Assembly (NCBI GenBank): GCA_937864115.1
Contig: CALMII010000042.1
Coordinates: 1 to 56,817 of the forward strand
Length of the DNA: 56,817 nucleotides
Source of the DNA: an uncultured Steroidobacter sp.
Lineage (GTDB): Bacteria; Pseudomonadota; Gammaproteobacteria; Steroidobacterales; Steroidobacteraceae
Reading direction: 5' to 3'
Shown: one piece after another, positions 52,628-56,817 of the stretch
Layout of the letters: the number at the start of each line of letters is the position of its first letter
How positions within the stretch are numbered: the stretch's first letter is position 1
Program-made: the position numbers and the translations under genes
The notes under the pieces: generated by a model
Told to the model about the DNA's origin: nothing
What the model saw: the letters and a program-made list of their open reading frames with translations, nothing else
Databases searched by the model: none

Positions 52628-54067
52628 TCACAGTGGCGCCAGGGGTGTCTGCAGCTTCCGATACACCGTTTCGATCGCGCGACGGAATACCGGATTCACG
52701 GCGATCTCCTTCGCGAACACGGTATCGAGCCCCAGAAAAAGCCCGGTGTCGTGTGCCGGATCCTCGTTGCATGCACGACCCAGTTCCGCGAGCCGCTTTG
52801 CTTCCGGATCGACGATGTCGACGCCATGCTTCGACTGCCGCACGACGAACCGCATCCACGCCGCGATCGGCAACGCCAGCCGTTCCACCGATCGTTGCGC
52901 CTGCAATGCATCGCTGATCGTGCCCAGCAGGCGCACCGGCAGTTTCTTCGAACCGTCCCAGGCGATCTGCGACAGCAGGTGCCGGATGCCGGGATTGCGG
53001 AAGCGGCCCAGCACATCGTCTATGTATCCCTGAACATCGAGACCGGGCGAGGGGGCGAGGCTCGCAGCGATGTCTTCGCGCATGAGTCGTTCGACGCAGC
53101 CTGCCAGCGTTGCATCGTTCATCGCATCGAGTACGGTCGTATGGCCGCGCAGCAACCCGACGTAGGCCAGCGTCGAATGCGCGCCGTTCAGCAGCCGCAG
53201 CTTCGCGCGGTCGTAGACACTGACATCTTTCGCCAGCGTTACGCCGACACTGGCCCAGTCGGCTGCGTGGACCGCCGGCAGGTCTTCGATCACCCATTGC
53301 GTAAAGACTTCGCGCTGGATGGGCCACGCATCGTCGACGCCCGTGACTTCGGCGACGCGCGCACGCAGCGCATCGTCGGTGGCCGGCGTGATGCTGTCGA
53401 TCATCGTGCGCGGGAATGACACCTCATCCTCGATCCAGCGAGACAGGTCACGGTCGAGCCGTTCCGAGAAATCCAGCACGGCGCGACGCAAGGTCGGGCC
53501 GTTGCTGGCGAGGTTGTCGCAGCAGATCACGACGAAGGGAGCGGTGCCGGCAGCGCGCCGCAGGCGCAGTGCCTGTGTCAGCGCGCCGACGAGACTGCGC
53601 GCCGCCTGCGGCGCCTGCCAGTCGTGCACGATATCCGGATGGCTCTCATCGAGGGCGCCATTGCCATTCAGGCAGTAGCCTTTCTCCGTGACCGTCATGG
53701 TCACGAACTGCGTTGCCGGCGCCGTCAGCCGCTCGAAGACGGCGGCGTGATTCTCCGTGGCTACGAGCACTTCGCGAATCGAGCCGATCACGCGAAAGCG
53801 CGCTTCGCTGCCGAGTTCGTTGAGGACGTACAGCCCATCCTGCGGCGCGAGCGCATCGCGCACGCCTGCGCTCTTCAGCGCGATGGCTGAAATCGCCCAG
53901 CGCGGATCGCGATGCAGCAGCGCATCCACATAGAACGCCTGATGCGCGCGAAAGAACGCGCCGGGTCCGATGTGGACGATGCCGACGCGCGTGGCCGCGC
54001 GATCGTAGCCGGGCAGCGTCGCGCCGCGAACGGACGCGAGGGAGGCATTACCGAGGCGGGGTCGCAT
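52628..54067 (-). CDS. Mannitol/fructuronate-type polyol dehydrogenase
   Basis: A 479-residue NAD-dependent enzyme of the long-chain mannitol dehydrogenase family. The N-terminal nucleotide motif is VGIVHIGPGAFFRAHQAFY; the catalytic region has KLRLLNGAHSTLAYVGLLRG with the conserved Lys-x-x-x-x-Asn-x-x-His. UxuB (fructuronate reductase) and mannitol/arabinitol dehydrogenases share these motifs, so the substrate is unsettled. The start at 54067 was chosen; longer frames read through a nested repeat that lies 27 bp upstream. Its place after two xylose genes suggests a pentitol or pentonate-related substrate. Confidence 0.8.
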   Translation of the reverse strand: MRPRLGNASLASVRGATLPGYDRAATRVGIVHIGPGAFFRAHQAFYVDALLHRDPRWAISAIALKSAGVRDALAPQDGLYVLNELGSEARFRVIGSIREVLVATENHAAVFERLTAPATQFVTMTVTEKGYCLNGNGALDESHPDIVHDWQAPQAARSLVGALTQALRLRRAAGTAPFVVICCDNLASNGPTLRRAVLDFSERLDRDLSRWIEDEVSFPRTMIDSITPATDDALRARVAEVTGVDDAWPIQREVFTQWVIEDLPAVHAADWASVGVTLAKDVSVYDRAKLRLLNGAHSTLAYVGLLRGHTTVLDAMNDATLAGCVERLMREDIAASLAPSPGLDVQGYIDDVLGRFRNPGIRHLLSQIAWDGSKKLPVRLLGTISDALQAQRSVERLALPIAAWMRFVVRQSKHGVDIVDPEAKRLAELGRACNEDPAHDTGLFLGLDTVFAKEIAVNPVFRRAIETVYRKLQTPLAPL

Positions 54068-54094
54068 GGCGCGGCATTGTGCACAGAGCCGGAA

Positions 54095-54260
54095 TAGCCG
54101 CAAAGAACGCATAGAACGCAAAAAGCAGAATAAGAGTATTGGCCGCAAAAGGCGCAAAAGGCGCAAGGTAAGAAGAATGATTTCTCTTCTCTGACCTTGC
54201 GCCTTTTGCGCTTCTTGCGGCTATTTCTTTATCCGGCTTTTTTGCGTTCTATGCGGTTAC
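54095..54260. repeat. Nested 9-nt-phased inverted repeat, second cgcaaagaa copy
   Basis: The outer arms atagccgcaaag-aacgcatag-aacgcaaaa (from 54095) and tttgcgttctatgcggtta (to about 54260) enclose inner arms ggccgcaaaaggcgcaaaag (from 54141) and ccttgcgccttttgcgcttc...gcggc (54195-54222). The plan matches the element at 44721. It lies between the xylose dehydrogenase stop and the mannitol-type dehydrogenase start, that is, inside a likely operon. Confidence 0.85.
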
Positions 54261-54270
54261 TCCTGCATCC

Positions 54271-55023
54271 TCAGCAGTACCCCGCATCCACCCAGTAACT
54301 GTGCCCCGTGCACAGCCGGGAATCGTCGGCGGCGAGGAACAGCACCATCGCGGCGATGTCGACCGGTTCGACGCGGACCTTCATGCACTGCTGCGCGAAG
54401 ATCTTGGCTTCCTCTTCCGGCGTGTGCCACAGCGCGACCTGGCGAGGCGTGCGTACGGCGCCGGGGATCACGCAATTCACGCGGATGTTGTCGGGGCCGA
54501 AGTCGCGGGCCAGGGCGCGCGTGAGTCCTTCGATGCCGGCCTTGGCGGTTTCGTACAGTGCGAGGTCGGGCAGCCCGAGATGCCACGACACCGAGCCGAG
54601 ATTCACGATCGAGCCGCCGCCGTTGCGGCGCATGCCGGCAATCAGCGCCTGCGCAGCGAAGAAGTAGTGGCGCAGGTTCACCGCCATGCGGTTGTCCCAG
54701 TAGGCCGGCGTCACGTCTTCGGTGCGATGACGGTCGTCGTTCGCCGCATTGTTCACCAGCACGGACACGGGGCCGGCTTTCGCTTCGATGCCGGCGAGCG
54801 TGTTCTTGAGCGCGGTCAGGTCGGTCAGGTCGCAGCGGATGAATTCGGCCGCGCCATTCAGCTGCTGCACCAGTTCGCGCGAGCTGGACTCGTCGATGTC
54901 GAGAAAGAAGACGCGCGCCTTCTGGCGAACCAGCCCGGCCACGATGTCGGCGCCGATGCCGGAGCCGCCGCCGCTGACGATCGCCGTCTTGCCGGCCAGG
55001 GAGGGATAGATCGCAAGTGTCAT
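54271..55023 (-). CDS. xylB: D-xylose 1-dehydrogenase (SDR, XylB type)
   Basis: A 250-residue short-chain dehydrogenase oxidising D-xylose to D-xylonolactone with NAD, the first step of the Weimberg pathway. The cofactor motif is SGGGSGIG (about residues 17-24), the active site is Ser/Tyr/Lys in GSVSWHLGLPDLALYETAK, and NNAANDDRH, VNLRHYFFA and LCTGHSYWVDAG are shared, as I recall, with Caulobacter xylose dehydrogenase. The N-terminus MTLAIYPSLAGK also matches. The neighbouring XylX-type gene supports the call. The ribosome-binding site is weak. A related aldose substrate remains possible. Confidence 0.8.
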   Translation of the reverse strand: MTLAIYPSLAGKTAIVSGGGSGIGADIVAGLVRQKARVFFLDIDESSSRELVQQLNGAAEFIRCDLTDLTALKNTLAGIEAKAGPVSVLVNNAANDDRHRTEDVTPAYWDNRMAVNLRHYFFAAQALIAGMRRNGGGSIVNLGSVSWHLGLPDLALYETAKAGIEGLTRALARDFGPDNIRVNCVIPGAVRTPRQVALWHTPEEEAKIFAQQCMKVRVEPVDIAAMVLFLAADDSRLCTGHSYWVDAGYC

Positions 55024-55045
55024 GGGGGGGAACCGTGTGAGTGTC

Positions 55046-56194
55046 TTACTGCGACAGCAGGCCGCGCTGCGCGAGGTTCTGCATCAGCGCGCCGATGCCG
55101 AAAGTCCACGGCGGTGCCTGATCGCAGGTGGTGACGCGGTTCTCCAGCGTGCCGAGATGCTGCGAGGAAACGCGCACGAGATCGCCGGGCTTGTGGGTGA
55201 AGCCGAGGCCGGGAGCGCCACGATCGATGATCGGCGCGAACATGGTGCCGAGGAACAGCATGAATCCATCGGGGTAGCAGTGATGCTTGCACAGCGTCTG
55301 AGCCACGAGGTCGGTGGGATCGCGACTGATCTGGTCCATCGAACTGCTGCCTTCCAGCCGGAAGCCGTCCGTGCCGGTGATTTCGAGCTGCACGACCGTG
55401 CTGCGCACGTGATCGAGCGTGAAGGCGTCGTCGAACAGGCGGATGAACGGGCCGATGGCGCAGGAGGCGTTGTTGTCCTTGGCCTTGCCGAGCAGCAGCG
55501 CGCTGCGGCCCTCGATGTCGCGCAGGTTGACGTCATTGCCCAGCGTCGCGCCGAGCACTCGGCCCGACTGGTCGCAGGCGAGCACGACTTCCGGCTCGGG
55601 ATTGTTCCAGGCCGAGTCCGAGCGCACGCCGACGTAGTCGCCCCAGCCTACGGACGACAGCGGTGGGGACTTGGTGAAGACCTCGGCGTCGGGGCCGATG
55701 GCGACTTCGAGGTACTGCGACCACAGGCCATCGTCGATCAACGCCTGTTTCAGGCGCTGCGCCGACGCGGAGCCGGGCTTCACGGCGCGGATGTCGGTGC
55801 CGATGCGATCGCGCAGGCTGGCGCGCAGCGTCTCGGCGCGTCCCGCATCGCCGCGGGCGCGTTCTTCGATGACGCGCTCCATCGCCGAGATCGCAAAGGT
55901 CACGCCGGCCGCCTTGATGCACTGCAGGTCCGCGGGCGAGAGCAATCGCACTGCGCCAGCGGCATCGTCGAAAGCGCGTGCAATCGCCAGGGATTCCAGC
56001 GGGCCGAGATCTTCTCCGGCCGGTGCGGTGCCGTCCCAGCGGTTCAGCAGTTGCGAAACCGTCGGCGAATGGCGGGAGACATCGAAAACATGGCCGCCAC
56101 GCACGACGATCGGCGTGGGACCGGCATCCGTCTGGATGCGACCGACCAGCGTCGAGGAACGCCAGTCGGCAGGCAGGCAGGCAATCAGGCTCAT
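55046..56194 (-). CDS. xylX: 2-keto-3-deoxy-D-xylonate dehydratase (XylX, FAH superfamily)
   Basis: A 382-residue fumarylacetoacetate hydrolase-superfamily protein. The segments TPIVVRGGHVFDVS, KAAGVTFAISAMERVIEERARGD (read in parts), LGNDVNLRDIEGRSALLL, KDNNASCAIGPF and FLGTMFAPI follow the Caulobacter XylX pattern, which dehydrates 2-keto-3-deoxy-D-xylonate to 2-ketoglutarate semialdehyde. The start at 56194 is 40 bp from a LacI-type operator and the stop is 22 bp before xylB, so the two form an operon. Xylonate dehydratase and the semialdehyde dehydrogenase are not in the window. Confidence 0.82.
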   Translation of the reverse strand: MSLIACLPADWRSSTLVGRIQTDAGPTPIVVRGGHVFDVSRHSPTVSQLLNRWDGTAPAGEDLGPLESLAIARAFDDAAGAVRLLSPADLQCIKAAGVTFAISAMERVIEERARGDAGRAETLRASLRDRIGTDIRAVKPGSASAQRLKQALIDDGLWSQYLEVAIGPDAEVFTKSPPLSSVGWGDYVGVRSDSAWNNPEPEVVLACDQSGRVLGATLGNDVNLRDIEGRSALLLGKAKDNNASCAIGPFIRLFDDAFTLDHVRSTVVQLEITGTDGFRLEGSSSMDQISRDPTDLVAQTLCKHHCYPDGFMLFLGTMFAPIIDRGAPGLGFTHKPGDLVRVSSQHLGTLENRVTTCDQAPPWTFGIGALMQNLAQRGLLSQ

Positions 56195-56233
56195 AGAGTG
56201 GTCGGGCGGAGGCGGGGATCGGCGGCAAGCCTA

Positions 56234-56249
56234 GTGATACCGCTATCAC
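56234..56249. promoter_or_regulatory. LacI-type operator upstream of xylX
   Basis: GTGATA-CCGC-TATCAC is a 16-bp palindrome with a central CG, the form of operators bound by LacI/GalR-family repressors. It lies 40-55 bp upstream of the xylX start and 45 bp after the end of a LacI-type gene on the same strand, so it is a good candidate site for that regulator. Confidence 0.72.
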
Positions 56250-56294
56250 AATTCAAGAGCGGCAGATCGGGAAAAGTCGGCAGGCAGACATGCA

Positions 56295-56480
56295 TCAGGC
56301 CTTGGGCGGCGCCGCGACCGAGTCGCGTTTGATCAGCTGATGCGCCACGACATGGTCGACCACCATCCGGGTCTCGTTTTCCTTGCGGCGGATGCTCCGC
56401 AGCAGCAGCTCGATCGACGATTCACCCATCGCTGCAATGGGCTGGCGGATGGTGGTCAGCTCGGGCCAGACCGTCGTGGC
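56295..56480 (-). CDS. LacI-family transcriptional regulator, C-terminal fragment
   Basis: About 60 residues of a LacI/GalR-family sugar-sensing repressor: ATTVWPELTTIRQPIAAMGESSIELLLRSI, the conserved end of the sugar-binding domain, followed by a short tail. The rest would lie at higher coordinates, but the sequence above about 56480 no longer reads as LacI: where a conserved G-F-D-D-type stretch is expected the frame gives Pro-rich residues. The gene is therefore cut by the junction there. By position it would regulate the xylose operon through the palindrome at 56234. Confidence 0.75.
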   Translation of the reverse strand, partial: ATTVWPELTTIRQPIAAMGESSIELLLRSIRRKENETRMVVDHVVAHQLIKRDSVAAPPKA

Positions 56481-56817
56481 GGGCGGCGGGGGGTGGGAAC
56501 CCACCCCCGGCCGAGCGCGACGACAACCACGCCCGCGCCCAGGCTCGTGCCATGGCCGAGATCGGCGGCCGCGTCGCCGGCACCTGGTCGCGGGCGCGCG
56601 CCCGCGGCGGCGCCACGGTCACGATCTCCCCCTTCGCGCGCGTCCCGCGATCCGCGATGCCGGGCCTCCGCGCCGAGGTCGCCGACGTGGGGCGCTTCCT
56701 CGGCCTGCCGGCGCATCTGGTTCGACACCATGTTTTCCGCGTCGTAGCCGGCGCCGGTCGGGTACATCTGCTTGTCGCGCACCACGAAGGTGGCGAGCCT
56801 GAGCGGCACCTTGAAAC
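56481..56817. other. Terminal segment of different character, possible assembly junction
   Basis: From about 56481 the sequence becomes markedly more GC-rich and the LacI gene is lost. A perfect palindrome ggggg-tggg-aa-ccca-ccccc occupies 56489-56508 at the change. On the plus strand, from about 56552 to the end, an open frame contains IGGRVAGTWSRARARGGATV and VGRFLGL, which resembles the C-terminal end of winged-helix (HTH_42-type) proteins of actinobacteria. On the minus strand another frame starts LRLATFVVRDKQMYPTGAG. Neither can be settled. A chimeric contig end or a real rearrangement would both explain it. Confidence 0.5.

Noticed and set aside
54068..54166. N-terminal extension of the mannitol-type dehydrogenase to 54166
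   Set aside because: The extension is a translation of the cgcaaagaa repeat (leucine/arginine-rich tripeptide pattern) and not a real membrane leader.
56456..56809. 117-codon open frame on the minus strand at the right end
   Set aside because: It crosses the suspected junction and its C-terminal half is low-complexity; only the first ~40 residues look protein-like and could not be assigned.

Overview
The window reads as a GC-rich gammaproteobacterial chromosome, most likely from the Xanthomonadales/Nevskiales/Steroidobacterales part of the class. The basis is the run purD-purH-fis-dusB-(zinc-ribbon DUF3426)-prmA-accC-accB-aroQ-(TlpA-like)-dsbD-cutA followed by groESL, and groESL carrying both a sigma-32-like promoter and a CIRCE operator. 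No rRNA, tRNA, CRISPR array, insertion sequence or prophage was recognised.

Layout. 1-10.6 kb: assorted metabolic and membrane genes (MarC family, glutathione reductase, epimerase, a secreted VNGS-repeat protein, beta-class GST, DUF2721, a CheD-like orphan, DctA, GNAT) ending in a degenerate Ser/Thr kinase with an extracytoplasmic Calx-beta domain, coupled to a small unknown protein. 10.7-25.5 kb: the conserved housekeeping block (purine, fatty-acid, translation and thiol-redox genes, chaperonins). 25.5-33.1 kb: a compact defence segment, an antitoxin/PIN-toxin pair followed after 25 bp by a complete four-gene Wadjet (JetABCD / MksFEBG) anti-plasmid system. 33.2-43.8 kb: a secreted double-retropepsin/TPR protein, then two divergent glycan operons. 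The minus operon encodes a PRT-HAD fusion, a GMC oxidoreductase, a Tat-leader small subunit, a 2OG-Fe(II) oxygenase and a GT4. The plus operon encodes a flippase, a GT2 and a DxD glycosyltransferase. 43.9-52.4 kb: RibA, feruloyl-CoA synthase, an MDR dehydrogenase, NfeD/SPFH, and MoxR plus a VWA protein. 52.6-56.5 kb: a sugar operon with D-xylose dehydrogenase and 2-keto-3-deoxy-xylonate dehydratase (Weimberg type), a mannitol/fructuronate-type dehydrogenase, a LacI-type operator and the C-terminal end of a LacI regulator. The last ~340 bp look foreign to the rest and may be an assembly junction.

The most unusual feature is not a gene. Most short spacers between genes hold hairpin-forming elements whose arms are themselves short tandem repeats, with a phase of 9 nt (cacggagNN, cacggggNN, cgcaaagNN, GTGACNNNN) or 7 nt (ctggcNN, TACAGGC, gctcNNN). 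Some are nested, one inverted repeat inside another, and near-identical nested copies recur at distant loci (2.1 and 49.7 kb; 44.7 and 54.1 kb). They contain or abut stop codons (marC, accC, ribA, moxR), lead straight into start codons (purH, prmA), and one encodes the signal-peptide n-region of DsbD. A separate, more conventional set of paired REP-like palindromes (ggccggcTTCAgccggcc and gtcaggcTTCAgcctgac) occupies five other spacers, and a further palindrome is inserted in frame in prmA.
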